Of a stretch of DNA of 64,000 nucleotides, positions 11,530 through 25,200 are shown piece after piece (position 1 is the stretch's first letter; the number at the start of each line of letters is the position of its first letter). The stretch lies in the NCBI GenBank assembly GCA_037447655.1, contig JBBHKE010000176.1:248001-312000 (forward strand), written 5' to 3'. This stretch comes from Zygnema cylindricum (taxonomy: Eukaryota; Streptophyta; Zygnematophyceae; Zygnematales; Zygnemataceae). A model generated the notes under the pieces. It saw nothing but the letters and a program-made list of their open reading frames with translations. It was not told the DNA's origin and did no database searches. Both the position numbers and the translations under genes were made by a program.

Positions 11530-12200
11530 CTAAATTACAGAAACAGTTTGTGATAACAGGAATTCTTACCTAAATTACAGAAACATTTAGCAATAACAGT
11601 AATCGTTACCTAAATTACACAAACAGTTAGCGATAACAGGAATTGTTATCTAAATTACACAAACTGTTAGCGTTTAGAAAATTTTTAATCTAAATTACAC
11701 AAACTGTTTGCGCTAACATGAATTTTTACCTAAATTACACAAACTATTAGCAATAACAAAAAGTGTTACCTAAATTATAGAAACAATTAGTGATAACAAG
11801 AATTGTTACCTAATTTACATAAACTCTTAGCGATAATAGGAATTGTGACCTAAATTACACAAACTGTTAGCAATAACAAGAATTGTTACCTAAATTACAC
11901 AAACTATTAGCGATAACAGGAATTGTTACCTAAATTACACAAAGAATTAGCGATAACAAGAATTGTTACCTAAATTACACAAACAGTTAGCGATAACAGG
12001 AATTGTTACCTAAATTACACAAACTGTTAGCGATAACAAGAATTTTTACCTATATTACACAAACAGTTTCCGCTAACATGAATTGTTACCTAAATTACAC
12101 AAACTATTAGCGATAACAAGAATCGTTACCTAAATTACACAAAATGTTAGCAGTAACAAGAATTGTTACCTTAATTACAGAAACAATTAGCGATAACAGG
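11530..12200 (+). repeat. Higher-order block, copy 2 (partner 9410-10000)
   Basis: Second copy of the block marked by GTTTAGAA and AAAAAGTGTTAC, with two extra monomers. A third GTTTAGAA copy lies at 10952, exactly 720 bases (18 monomers) before the one at 11672. Confidence 0.8.
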
Positions 12201-12699
12201 AATTGTTACCTAAATTACAAAAACTGTTAGCAATAGCAGGAATTGTTACCTAAATTACACAAACTCTTAGGGATAACAATAATTGTTACCTAAATTACAC
12301 AAACTATCAGCGATAACAGGAATTGTTACCTAAATTACACAAACAATTAGCGATAACAAAAATTGTTACCTAAATTACAAAAACAGTTAGCGATAGCTGG
12401 TATAGTTACCTAAATTACACAAACTGTTAGCGATAACAATAATTGTTACCTAAATCACACAAACAGTTTGCGATAACAAGAATTGTTACCTAAATTACAC
12501 AAACTATTAAAGATAACAAGAATTGTTACCTAAATTACAGAAACAATTAGCGATAACTGATATTTTTCGCTAAATTACAAAAACAATTAGATATAACTGA
12601 TATTATTAGCTAAATTACACAAACAATTAGCGATAAAAAGAATTGTTACCTAAATTACACAAACTGTTAGCGATTACATCAATTGTTACCAAAATTACA

Positions 12700-13940
12700 C
12701 AAACTGTTAGCGATAACAAGAAATGTTACCTAAATTACACAAATAGTTTGCGATAATATAAATTGATACCTAAATTACACAAACTATTAGCGATAACAAG
12801 AATTGTTACCTAAATTACACAAACAGTTAGCGATAACAAGAATTGTTACCTAAATTACACTAACAGTTAGCGATAACAAGAATTGTTACCTAAATTACAC
12901 AAACTGTTAGCGATAACAAGAATAATTACCTAAATTACAGAAACAGTTAGCGATAATAAGAATTGTTACCTAAATTACACAAACTATTAGTGATAACAAG
13001 AATTGTTACCTTAATTACACAAACTGTTAGCGATAACAGGAATTGTAACCTAAATTACAGAAACAATTAGCGATAACAAGAATTGTTATGTAAATTACAC
13101 AAACTGTAAGCGATAACAGGAATTGTTACCTAAATTACACAAACAGTTAGCAAAACAAGAAATGTAACCTAAAATACAAAAACTATTAGCAATAACAAGA
13201 ATTGTAACCTAAATTTCTCAAACTGTTATCGATAACAGGAATTGTTACCCCTAAATTACAAAAACAATTAGCGATAAGAGGAATTGTTATCTAAATACAC
13301 AAACTGTTAGCGTTAACAGGAATTGTAATCTATTACACAAACTATTCGTGATAACAGGAATTCTTACCTAAATTACACAAACAAATAGCGATAACAAGAA
13401 ATGTTACCTAATTATAGAAACAGTTAGCGATAACATGAATTGTTACCTAAATTACACAAATTGTTAGCGATAACAAGAATTGTTACCTAAATTTCACAAA
13501 GAGGTAGCGATAACAAGAATTGTTACCTAAATTACACAAACTATTAGCGATAACAAGAATTGTTACCTAAATCACAAAAACAGTTAGCGATTACAAGAAT
13601 TGTTACCTAAATTACAAAAATTGTTAGCGATAACAAGAATTGTTACCTAAATTACACAATTTTCTAGCGATAACAGGAATTGTTACCTAAATTACACAAA
13701 TCGTAAGCGATAACAAAAATTGTTACCTAAATTACTCAAACTATTAGTGATAACAGAAATTTTACCTAAATTACACAAACAATTAGTGATAACGAGAATT
13801 CTTACCTAAATTACACAAACAAATAGCGATAAGAAAAATTGTTACCTAAATTACACAAACTATTAGCAATACCAGGAATTTTTACCTAAATTACACAAAC
13901 AAATAGCGATAACAAGAAATGTTACCTAAGTTATAGAAAC
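12700..13940 (+). repeat. Higher-order block of about 3.2 kb, copy 1 (partner 16010-17060)
   Basis: Shared markers are TTTGCGATAATATAAATTG (12748 and 16023), TTATCGATAACAG (about 13226 and 16502), GAGGTAGCGATAAC (13501 and 16660), ACAATTTTCTAGCG or its near form ACAATTTTTTAGCG (about 13656 and 16775), TCGTAAGCGATAAC (about 13711 and 16830) and TTTCACTAAGAGGTAG (14011 and 17050). The offset drifts from about 3,280 to 3,040 through whole-monomer losses. Confidence 0.8.
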
Positions 13941-14089
13941 AGTTAGCGATAACAAGAATTGTTTCCTAAATTACACAAACTGTTAGCGATAACAAGAATT
14001 GTTACCTAAATTTCACTAAGAGGTAGTGATAACAAGAATTGTCACCTAAATTACACAAACTATTAGCGATAACAAGAATTGTGACCTAA

Positions 14090-15960
14090 ATTACAAAAAC
14101 AGTTAGCGATAACAAGAATTGTTACCTAAATTACACAAACAGTTAGCGATAACAAGAATTGTTACTTAAATTACAAAAGCAGTTAGTGATAACAGGAATA
14201 GTTACCTAAATTACACAAAATGTTAGCCATAACAGGAATTGTAACCTAAATTTTACAAACTGTTAGCGATAATAGGAATTGTTACCTAAATTACACAAAC
14301 TATTAGAGATAACAAGAATTGTTACCTAAATTACAAAAACAATTAGCGATAACTAATATTGTTAGCTAAATTACACAAACAATTAGCGATAAAAAGAATT
14401 ATTACCTAAATTACACAACAGTTAGCGATAACATGAATTGTTACCTAAATTACACAAACTGTTAGCAATAACAAGAATTGTTACCTAAATTACACAAACA
14501 GTTAGCGATAACAAGAATTGTTACCTAAATTACAAAACAATTAGCGATAACAAGAATTGTTACCTAAATTACACAAAATGTTAGCGATAACAGGAATTGT
14601 AACCTAAATTTTACAAACTGTTAGCGATAACAGGAATTGTTACCTAAATTACACAAACTATTAGAGATAACAAGAATTTTTACCTAAATTACAAAAACAA
14701 TTAGCGATAACTGATATTGTTAGCTAAATTACACAAACAATTAGCGATAACAAGAATTGTTACCTAAATTACACAAACTATTAGGGATAACGAGAATTGT
14801 AACCTAAATTACACAAACAATTAGCGATAACAAGAATTGTTACCTAAATTACAGAAACAATTAGCGATAACAGGAATTGTTACCTAAATTACACAAAATG
14901 TTAGCGATAACTGGAATTGTAACCTAAATTTTACAAACTTTTAGCAATAATAGGAATTGTCACCTAAACTACACAAACTATTAGAGATAACAAGAATTGT
15001 TACCTAAATTACAAAAACAATTAGCAATAACTAATATTGTTAGCTAAATTACACAAACAATTAGCGATAAAAAGAATTATTACCTAAATTACACAAACAG
15101 TTAGCGATAACATGAATTGTTACCTAAATTACACAAACTGTTAGCAATAACAAGAATTGTTACCTAAATTACACAAAACAGTTAGCGATAACAAGAATTG
15201 TTACCTAAATTACAAAAACAGTTAGCGATAACAAGAATTGTTACCTAAATTACACAAAATGTTAGCGATAACAGGAATTGTAACCTAAATTTTACAAACT
15301 GTTAGCGATAACAAGATTTTTTCTCTAAATTACACAAACTATTAGAGATAACAAGAATTTTTACCTAAATTACAAAAACAATTAGCGATAACTGATATTG
15401 TTAGCTAAATTACACAAACAATTAGCGATAACAAGAATTGTTACCTAAATTACACAAACTATTAGGGATAACGAGAATTGTAACCTAAATTACACAAACA
15501 ATTAGCGATAACAAGAATTGTTACCTAAATTACAGAAACAATTAGCGATAACAGGAATTGTTACCTAAATTACACAAACTCTTAGCGATAACAAGAATTA
15601 TTACCTAAATTACACAAACAGTTAGCGATAACAAGAATTTTCACCTAAATTACACAAACAGTTAGCGATAACAAGAATTGTTACTTAAATTACAAAAACA
15701 GTTAGCGATAATAGGGATTATTACCTAAATTACACAAAATGTTAGCGATAACTAGAATTGTAACCTAAATTTTACAAACTGTTAGCGATAATAGGAATTG
15801 TTACCTAAACTACACAAACTATTAGAGATAACAAGAATTGTTACCTAAATTACAGAAACAATTATCGATAACTGATATTGTTAGCTAAATTACACAAACA
15901 ATTAGCGATAAAAAGAATTGTTACCTAAATTACACAAACAGTTAGCGATAACATAAATTG
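14090..15960 (+). repeat. Nested 8-17 monomer higher-order series
   Basis: The four-variant series CCTAAATTTTACAAAC, TTAGAGATAACAAG, AACTAATATTG or AACTGATATTG, then TTAGCTAAATTAC recurs in order. CCTAAATTTTAC is at 14245, 14603, 14923, 15284 and 15764 (steps of 358, 320, 361 and 480 bases: 9, 8, 9 and 12 monomers). The pair 14603 and 15284, with GGGATAACGAGAATTG at about 14783 and 15464, defines a 681-base, 17-monomer unit. An older single copy of the series lies near 8809-8940. Confidence 0.85.
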
Positions 15961-16009
15961 TTACCTAAATTACACAAACTGTTAGCGATAACAAGAATTT
16001 TTACCTAAA

Positions 16010-17060
16010 TTACACAAATAGTTTGCGATAATATAAATTGATACCTAAATTACACAAAACTATTAGCGATAACAAGAATTGTTACTTAAATTACACAAAC
16101 TATTAGCGATAACAAGAATTGTTACCTAAATTACACAAACAGTTAGCGATAACAAGAATTTTTACCCAAATTACACAAACTGTTAGCGATAACAAGAATT
16201 ATTACCTAAATTACAGAAACAGTTAGCGATAATAAGAATTGTCACCTAAATTACACAAACTATTAGCGATAACAAGAATTGTTACCTTAATTACACAAAC
16301 TGTTAGCGATAACAGGAATTGTAACCTAAATTACAGAAACAGTTAGCGATAACAAGAATTGTTATATAAATTACACAAACTGTAAGCGATAACAGAAAGT
16401 GTTACCTAAATTACACAAACAGTTAGCGATAACAATAAATGTTACCTAAAATACAAAAACTATTAGCGATAACAAAAATTGTAACCTAAATTTCTCAAAC
16501 TGTTATCGATAACAGAAATTCTTACCTAAATTACACAAACAAATAGCGATAACAATAAATGTTACCTAAATTACAGAAACAGTTAGCGATAACAAGAATT
16601 GTTACCTAAATTACACAAACTTTTAGCGATAACAAGAATTGTTACCTAAATTTCACAAAGAGGTAGCGATAACAAGAATTGTTACCTAAATTACACAAAC
16701 TATTAGCGATAACAAGAATTGTTACCTAAATTACACAAATTATTAGCGATAAAAGGAATTGTTACCTAAATTACACAATTTTTTAGCGATAACAGGAATT
16801 GTTACCTAAATTACACAAATCGTAAGCGATAACAAAAATTATTACCTAAATTACAAAACTATTAGTGATAACAGAAATTGTCACCTAAATTACACAAACA
16901 ATTAGCGATAACAGGAATTCTTACCTAAATTACACAAACAAATAGCGATAACAAGAAATGTTACCTAAATTATAGAAACAATTAGCGATAACAAGAATTG
17001 TTACCTAAATTACACAAACTGTTAGCGATAACAAGAATTGTTACCTAAATTTCACTAAGA
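16010..17060 (+). repeat. Higher-order block of about 3.2 kb, copy 2 (partner 12700-13940)
   Basis: Second, slightly shorter copy of the block. It leads directly into a segment (17330-17460) that matches 2000-2110 and 4040-4150, through TAACTTGAATTG, TTTGCGATAATATG and CCTAGATTACAC. Confidence 0.8.
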
Positions 17061-17530
17061 GGTAGCGATAAAGAGAATTGTCACCTAAATTACACAAACT
17101 ATTAGCGATAACAAGAATTGTTACCTAAATTAAAAAAACAGTTAGCGATTACAGGAATTGTTACCTAAATTACACAAACTGTTAGTGATAACAGGAATTG
17201 TTACCTAAATTACGCAAATTGTTAGCGATAACAGGAATTGTTACCTAAATTACAAAAATCGTAAGCGATAACAAAAATTGTTACCTAAATTACACAAACT
17301 ATTAGCGATAACAAAAATTGTTACCTAAATTACACAAACAATTAGCGATAACAATAATTGTTACCAAAATTACACAAACAGTTAGCGATAACTTGAATTG
17401 TTACCTAAATTACACAAATTGTTTGCGATAATATGAATTGTTACCTAGATTACACAAACTATTAGCAATAACAAGAATTGTTACCAAATTAACACAAACT
17501 ATTAGCGATAACAAGTATTGTTACCTAAAT

Positions 17531-20500
17531 TACACAAACATATTAGCGATAACAAGAATTGTTACCTAAATTACACAAACAGTTAGCGATAACATGAATT
17601 GTTTCCTAAATTACACAAACTATTAGCGATAAGAAGAATTATTACCTAAATTACACAAACAATTAGCGATAACAAGATTTGTTACCTAAATTACACAAAC
17701 AGTTAACGATAACATGAATTGTTACCTAAATTACCCAAACATTTAGCTATAACAGGAATTGTTACCTAAATTACACAAACTGTTAGCGATATCATGAATT
17801 GTTTCCTAAATTACAGAAACAGTCACCGATAACAAAAATTGTTACCTAAATTACACAAACTATTAGCGATAACAAGAATTGTTACCTTAATTACACAAAC
17901 TGTTAGCGATAACAGGAATTGTTACCTAAATAACAGAAACAGTTAGCGATAACAGGAATTGTTATCTAAATTACACAAACCGTTAGCGATAACAAGAATT
18001 GTTACCTAAATTACACAAATAGTTTGCGCTAACATGAATTGTTACCTAAATTACACAAACTATAAGGGATAACAAAAATTGTTACCTAAATTACACAAAC
18101 AATTAGCGATAACAAGAATTGTTACCTATATTACAGAAAACACAGTTAGCGATAACAAGAATTTTTATCTAAATTACACAAACTGTAAGCGTTAACAGGA
18201 ATTGTTACATAAATTACAGAAACTATTAGCGATAACATGAATTGTTACCTAAATTACACAAACAATTAGCGATAACAAGATTTGTTACCTAAATTACACA
18301 AACAGTTAACGATAACATGAATTGTTACCTAAATTAAACAAACAATTAGATATAACAAGAATTGTTACCTAAATTACACAAATAGTCAGCAATAACAAGA
18401 ATTATTAGGTAAATTACACAAACTGTTAGCGATAAAGGAATTGTTACCTAAATTTTCCAAACTATTAGCGATAACATAAATTGTTACCTAAATTACAGAA
18501 ACAATTAACGATAACAAGAATTGTTACCTAAATTACCCAAACAGTTAGCGATAACATAAATTGTTACCTAAATTACACAAACTGTTAGCGATAACAAGAA
18601 TTGTTACCTAAATTACACAAACACTTAGCGATAACAAGAATAGTTACCCAAATTACAAAAACTATAAGCGATAACAAGAATTGTTACCTAAATTACACAA
18701 ACTGTTAGCGATAACAGGAATTATTACCTAAATTACACAAACTATTAGCGATAATAGGAATTATTACCTAAATTACACAAATTGTAAGCGATAACAAGAA
18801 TTGTTACCTAAATAACACAAACTATAAGGGATAACAAAAATTGTTACCTAAATTACACAAACAATTAGCGATAAGAAGAATTGTTACGTATATTACAGAA
18901 AACACTGTTAGCGATAACAAGAATTTTTATCTAAAATACACAAACTGTAAGCGTTAACAGGAATTGTTACATAAATTACACAAACTATTAGCGATAACAT
19001 GAATTGTTACCTAAATTACACAAACAATTAGCGATAACAAGATTTGTTACCTAAATTACACAAACAGTTTATGATAACATGAATTGTTACCTAAATTAAA
19101 CAAACAATTAGATATAACAAGAATTGTTACCTAAATTACACAAATAGTCAGCAATAACAAGAATTGTTAGGTAAATTACACAAATTGTTAGCGATAAAGG
19201 AATTGTTACCTAAATTTTCCAAACTATTAGCGATAACATAAATTGTTACCTAAATTACACAAACAATTAGCGATAACAAGAATTGTTACCTAAATTACCC
19301 AAATATTTAGCGATAACATGAATTGTTACCTAAATTACACAAACTATTAGCGATAACAAGAATTGTTACCTAAATTACACAAACACTTAGCGATAACAAG
19401 AATAGTTACCTAAATTACAAAAACTATAAGCGATAACAAGAATTGTTACCTAAATTACACAAACTGTTAGCGATAACAGGAATTATTACCTAAATTACAC
19501 AAACTATTAGCGATAACAGGAATTGTTACCTAAATTACACAAATCGTAAGCGATAACAAGAATTGTTACCTAAATAACACAAACTATAAGGGATAACAAA
19601 AATTGTTACCTAAATTACACAAACAATTAGCGATAACAAGAATTGTTACGTATATTACAGAAAACACAGTTAGCGATAACAGGAATTTTTATCTAAAATA
19701 CACAAACTGTAAGCGTTAACAGGAATTGTTACATAAATTACACAAACTATTAGCAATAACATGAATTGTTACCTAAATTACACAAACAATTAGCGATAAC
19801 AAGAATTGTTACCTAAATTACACAAACAGTTAACGATAACATGAATTGTTACCTAAATTACACAAACTATTAGCGATAACAAAAATTGTTACCTAAATTA
19901 CACTTGTTATTAGCGAAAACAAGAATTGTTACCTAAATTACACAAACAGTTAGCGATAACATGAATTGTTACCTATTACACAAACTATTAGCGATAACAA
20001 AAATTGTTACCTAAATTACACAAAAAGTTAGCGATAATATGAATTGATACCTAAATTACACAAACTATTAGCGATAACAAAAATTGTAACCTAAATTACA
20101 CAAACTATTAGCGATAACAAGAATTGTAACCTAAATTACACAAACTGTTAGCGATAACAATAATTGTTACCTAAATTACACAAACATTTAGCTATAACAT
20201 GAATTGTTACCTAAATTACACAAACTGTTAGCGATAACATGAATTGTTTCCTACATTACAGAAACAGTTAGCAATAACAAAAATTGTTACCTAAATTACA
20301 CAAACTATTAGCGATAACAAAAATTGTTACCTAAATTACACAAACTGTTAGCAATAACACGAATTGTAACCTAAATTACTCAAACTGTTAGCGATAACAA
20401 GAATTGTTACCTAAATTACACTAACTATTAGGAATAACAAGAATTATTACCTAAATTACACAAACAATTAGCGATAACAAGAATTGTTACCTAAATTACA

Positions 20501-20800
20501 CAAACTATTAGGGATAACAGGAATTGTTACCTAAATTGCACAAACTGTTAGCGATAACAAGAATTGTTACCTAAATTACAAAAACAGTTAGCGATAACAG
20601 GAATTGTTACCTAAATTACACAAACTGTTAGCGGTAACAAGAATTGTTACCTAAATTACATAAACTGTTAGTGATAACACGAATTGTTACCTAAATTACA
20701 CAAATCGTAAGCGATAACAAGAATTGTTACCTAAATTACACAAACAATTAGCGATAACAAGAATTGTTACCTAAATTACACAAACAATTAGCGATAACAT
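17531..20800 (+). repeat. Main satellite array containing the 762-bp unit
   Basis: Continuous main-satellite monomers. The centre is three tandem copies of a 762-bp unit, annotated separately. From about 19860 onward the array returns to less ordered monomers with ACTTGTTATTAG (19893) and GGAATAAC variants. One monomer (19973) lacks four bases (CCTATTACAC). No foreign sequence is visible. Confidence 0.95.
18061..19860 (+). repeat. 762-bp higher-order repeat, 2.4 copies
   Basis: Unit starts at TATAAGGGATAAC: 18061, 18823 and 19585, each step exactly 762 bases (19 monomers plus 2). The odd length comes from a 42-base monomer (TATTACAGAAAACAC, at 18129, 18891 and 19653) that keeps its two extra bases in all copies. 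Other linked markers are AAGCGTTAACAGG, TTACATAAATTAC, TTAGATATAAC, TAGGTAAATTACAC and a 38-base monomer (GATAAAGGAATTG). The third copy breaks off near 19860. Identity between copies is visibly higher than between random monomers, so this is a comparatively recent amplification. Confidence 0.92.
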
Positions 20801-22560
20801 GAATTGTTACCTAAATTACACACACTGTGTGCGATAATATGAATTGTTACCTAGATTACACAAACTATTAGCGATAACAAGAATTGTTACCTAAATAACA
20901 CAAACTATTAGCAATAACAAGAATTGTTACCTAAATTACACAAACAGTTAGCAATAACAGGAAGTGTTACCTAAATTACACAAAATGTTAGCGATAACAA
21001 AAATTGTTATCGAAATTACAAAAACAGTTTGCTCTTATATGAATTATTACCTAAATTACACAAACATTTAGCGATAACAGGAATTGTTACCTAAATTACA
21101 CATTGTTACCTAAATTACACAAACTATAAGCAATAACAGGAATTGTTACCTAAATTACACAAACTATTAGCGATAACAGGAATTGTTATCTAAATTACAA
21201 AAACAGTTAGCGATAATAGGAATTGTTACCTAAATTACACAAACGTTTAGCGATAACAAGAATTGTTTCCTAAATTACACAAACTATTAGCGATAACATG
21301 AATTTTTACCTTAATTACACAAACTGTTAGCGATAACAAGAATTGTTACCTATATTACACAAAACAGTTAGCGAAAACATGAATTTTTATCTAAATTACA
21401 CAAACAGTTAGCGATAACAGGAATTCTAACCTAAATAACACAAACTATTAGCGATAATATGAATTGTTACCTAAATTACACAAACAATTAGCGATAACAG
21501 GAATTGTTACCTAAATTACACAAAATATTAGCGATAACAAGAATTGTTACCTAAATTACACAAACTGTTAGTGATAACAGGAATTGTTACCTAAATTACA
21601 CAAACACTTAGCAATAATAAGAATTCTTACCTAAATTACACAAATAGTTAGCGATAATAGCAATTGTTACCTAAATTACACAAACAATTTGCGATAACAA
21701 GAATTGTTACCGAAATTACACAAACAGTTCGCTTTAACATAAATTGTCACCTAAATTACACAAAATATTAGCGATAACAAGAATTGTTACCTAAATTACA
21801 CAAACAATTAGCGATAACAGGAATTGTTACCTAAATTACACAAACTCTTAGCGATAACAAGAATTGTTACCTAAATTACACAAACTATAAGCAATAACAC
21901 GAATTGTTACCTAAATTACACAAACTGTAAGCAATAACAGGAATTGTTACCTAAATTACACACACAGTTAGAGATAACAAGAATTGTTACCTAAATTACA
22001 CAAACTATTAGCGATAACAGAAATTGTTACCTAAATTACACAAACCGTTAGCGATAACAAGATTTGTTACCTAAATTACACAAATAGTTTGCGATAACAA
22101 GAATTGTTACCTAAATTACACAAACAGTTAGCGATAACAGGAATTGTTACCTAAATTACACAAACTATTAGCGATAACAGGAATTGTTACCTAAATTACA
22201 CAAACAGTTAGCGATAACAAAAGATGTTACCTAAAATACACAAACTATTAGCGATAACACGAATTGTAACCTAAATTACTCAAACTGTTAGCAATAACAA
22301 GAATTGTTACATAAATTACACAAACTATTAGAGATAACAGGATTTTTTACCTTAATTACACAAACTCTTAGGATTAACAGGAATTCTTACCTAAACAACA
22401 CAAACTATTAGCGATAACATGAATTGTTACCTAAATTACACAAACAATTAGCATTAACAAGAATTTGTTACCTAAATTACACAAATAGTTAAGGATAACA
22501 GGAATTGTTATCTAAATTACACAAACCGTTAGCGATAACAAGAATTGTTACCTAAGTTAC

Positions 22561-22920
22561 ACAAAATATTAGCGATAACAAGAATTGTTACCTAAATTAC
22601 ACAAACTGTTAGCGATAACAAGAATTGTTACCTAAATTACACAAACACTTAGCAATAACAAGAATTGTTACCTAAATTAAACAAACAGTTAGCGATAACA
22701 GGAATTGTTACCTAAATTACAAAAATTGTTAGCGATAACAGGAATTGTTACCTAAATTACACAAAATATTAGCGATAACAAGAATTGTTACCTAAATTAC
22801 ACAAACTGTTAGCGATAACAGGAATTGTTACCTAAATTACACAAACACTTAGCAATAACAAGAATTGTTACCTAAATTAAACAAACAGTTAGCGATAACA
22901 GGAATTGTTACCTAAATTAC
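22561..22920 (+). repeat. 5-monomer duplication, 200-base offset
   Basis: Bases 22561-22720 and 22761-22920 match at 159 of 160 positions by eye; the only difference is A at 22621 against G at 22821. The shared variants are AAAATATTAG, ACACTTAGCAATAAC and CCTAAATTAAACAAAC. This is one of the youngest local duplications in this part of the array. Confidence 0.9.
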
Positions 22921-23159
22921 ACAAACTCTAAGCAATAACAAGAATTGTTACCGAAATTACACAAACAGTTTGCTCTAACATGAATTGTTACCTAAATTAC
23001 ACAAAATATTAACGATAACAAGAATTGTTATCTAAATCACACAAACAGTTAGCGATAACAGGAATTGTTACCTAAATTACACAAATTTTTAGCGATAACA
23101 GGAATTCTTACCTAACTTACAGAAACAGTTACCGATAATAGGAATTGTTACCTAAATTA

Positions 23160-24850
23160 CACTAACTATTAGCGATAACAAGAATTTATACCTTAATTAC
23201 ACAAACTGTTAACGATAACAACAATTGTTATCTAAATTACAATAACAGTTACCGATAATAGGAATTATTACCTAAATTACACAAACTACTAGCGATAACA
23301 GGAATTTTTAGCTTAATTACACAAACTGTTAGCGATAACAAGAATTGTTACCTATATTAGAGAAAAATAGTTAGCAAATAACAGGAATTTTTATCTAAAT
23401 AACACAAACTGTTAGCGATAACAGGAATTCTTCCCTACTTAACACAAACTATTAGCGATAACAGGAATTTTTACCTAAATTACACAAACTGTTATCGATA
23501 ATAGGAATTGTTACCTAAATTACACAAATAGTTTGCGCTAACATGAATTATTATCTAAATTATAGAAACAGTTAGCGATAATAGGAATTGTTACCTAAAT
23601 TACACAAACAGTTAGCGATAACAAGAATTGTTACCCAAATTACACAAACTATTAGCGATAACAAGAATTTATACCTTAATTACACAAACTGTTAACGATA
23701 ACAAGAATTGTTATCTAAATTACAGTAACAGTTACCGATAATACGAATTATTACCTAAATTACAGAAACAGTTAGCGATAACAAGAATTTTTACCTAAAT
23801 ACACAAACTATTAGCGATAACAGGAATTATTACCTAAATTACACAAACCGTTAGCGATAACAAGAATTTTTACCTAAATTACACAAATTGTTAGCGATAA
23901 CAGAAATTGTTATCTAAATTACAGAAACAGTTAGCGATAATAGGAATTGTTATCTTAATTACACAAACAGTTAGCGATAACAAGAATTTTTACCCAAATT
24001 ACACAAACTATTAGCAATAACAAGAATTTATACCTTAATTACACAAACTGCTAACGATAACAACAATTGTTATCTAAATTACAGTAACAGTTACTGGATA
24101 ATACGAATTATTACCTAAATTACAGAAACAGTTAGCGATAACAAGAATTGTTACCTATATTACACAAACTACTAGCGATAACAGGAATTTTTACCTTAAT
24201 TACACAAACTGTTAGCGATAACAAGAATTGTTACCTATATTACAAAAAATAGTTAGCGATAACAGGAATTTTTATCTAAATTACACAAACTGTTAGTGAT
24301 AAAAGGAATTCTTCCCTAATTAACACAAACTATTAGCGATAACAGGAATTTTTACCTAAATTACACAAACTGTTATCGATAATAGGAATTGTTACCTAAA
24401 TAACACAAATAGTTTGCGCTAACATGAATTGTTATCTAAATTACAAAAACAGTTAGCGATAATAGGAATTGTTACCTAAATTACACAAACAGTTAGCGAT
24501 AACAAGAATTGTTACCCAAATTACACAAACTATTAGCGATAACAAGAATTTATACCTCAATTACACAAACTGTTAACGATAACAAGAATTGTTATCTAAA
24601 TTACAGTAACAGTTACCGATAATACGAATTATTACCTAAATAACCGAAACAGTTAGCGATAACAAGAATTTTTACCTAAATTACACAAACTATTAGCGAT
24701 AACAGGAATTATTACCTAAATTACACAAACCGTTAGCGATAACAAGAATTGTTACCTAAATTAAACAAATAGTTTGCGCTAACATGAATTGTTACCTAAA
24801 TTACACAAACTGTTAGCGATAACAGGGATTCTTACCTAAATTACACAAAC
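23160..24850 (+). repeat. 21-22 monomer higher-order unit, two copies
   Basis: The rare variants TTCCCTA(C/A)TTAACACAAAC (23431 and 24312) are 881 bases apart. TATACCTTAATTAC occurs at 23187, 23670 and 24029, with TATACCTCAATTAC at 24551; 23670 to 24551 is also 881, and 23187 to 24029 is 842. The unit is therefore 21 or 22 monomers with an indel of one. Linked variants are GTTAACGATAAC, TTACCGATAATA and CGCTAACATG. Confidence 0.85.
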
Positions 24851-25200
24851 CCTTAGCAATAACAAGAATTGTTACCTAAATTACACAAACAGTTAGCGAT
24901 AACAGGAATTGTTACCTAAATTACACAAACTGTTAGCGATAACAAGATTTGTCACCTAAATTACAAAAACTATAAGCGATAACACGAATTGTTACCTAAA
25001 TGAAATAAGCTGTTAGCGATAACAAGAATTGTTATATAAATTACAGAAACAGTTAGCCATAACAAGAATTGTTATCTAAATTTCACAAACAGTTTGCTCT
25101 AAAATAAATTGTTACCTAAATTACACAAAATATTAGCGATAACAAGAATTGTTACCTAAATTACACAAACAGTTAGCGATAACAGGATTGTTACCTAAAT
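24841..25200 (+). repeat. 33-monomer higher-order unit, copy 1 (partner 26160-26520)
   Basis: The linked series AACAAGATTTGTCACC, CTATAAGCGATAACA, AAGCTGTTAG, GTTATATAAATTACAG, GTTAGCCATAAC, TTTCACAAAC and GCTCTAAAATAAATTG recurs 1,319 bases later (AACAAGATTT at 24941 and 26260). Both copies end in a 39-base monomer. Confidence 0.88.

Larger units (their letters stand above)
6521..12700 (+). repeat. Main satellite array, 6.5-12.7 kb
   Basis: Continuous 40-bp monomers in one orientation. Register is unusually steady: line-to-line phase is constant from about 6760 to 9400. Variants such as TTTGCTCTACCATG, TTAGCGTTTAGAAG, TTGCGCTAACATG and AACTGATATTGTTAGC mark higher-order units listed separately. 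No gene, transposon or foreign insertion is seen. Confidence 0.96.
12701..17530 (+). repeat. Main satellite array, 12.7-17.5 kb
   Basis: Continuous 40-bp monomers in one orientation. The variant set (AAAGAGGTAG, AATAGCGATAACAAGAAATG, TTAGCTAAATTAC, TTTGCGATAATATG, CCTAGATTACAC) overlaps strongly with that of 1-4200, so the two regions belong to the same higher-order family although more than 10 kb apart. No gene or foreign insertion is visible. Confidence 0.96.
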
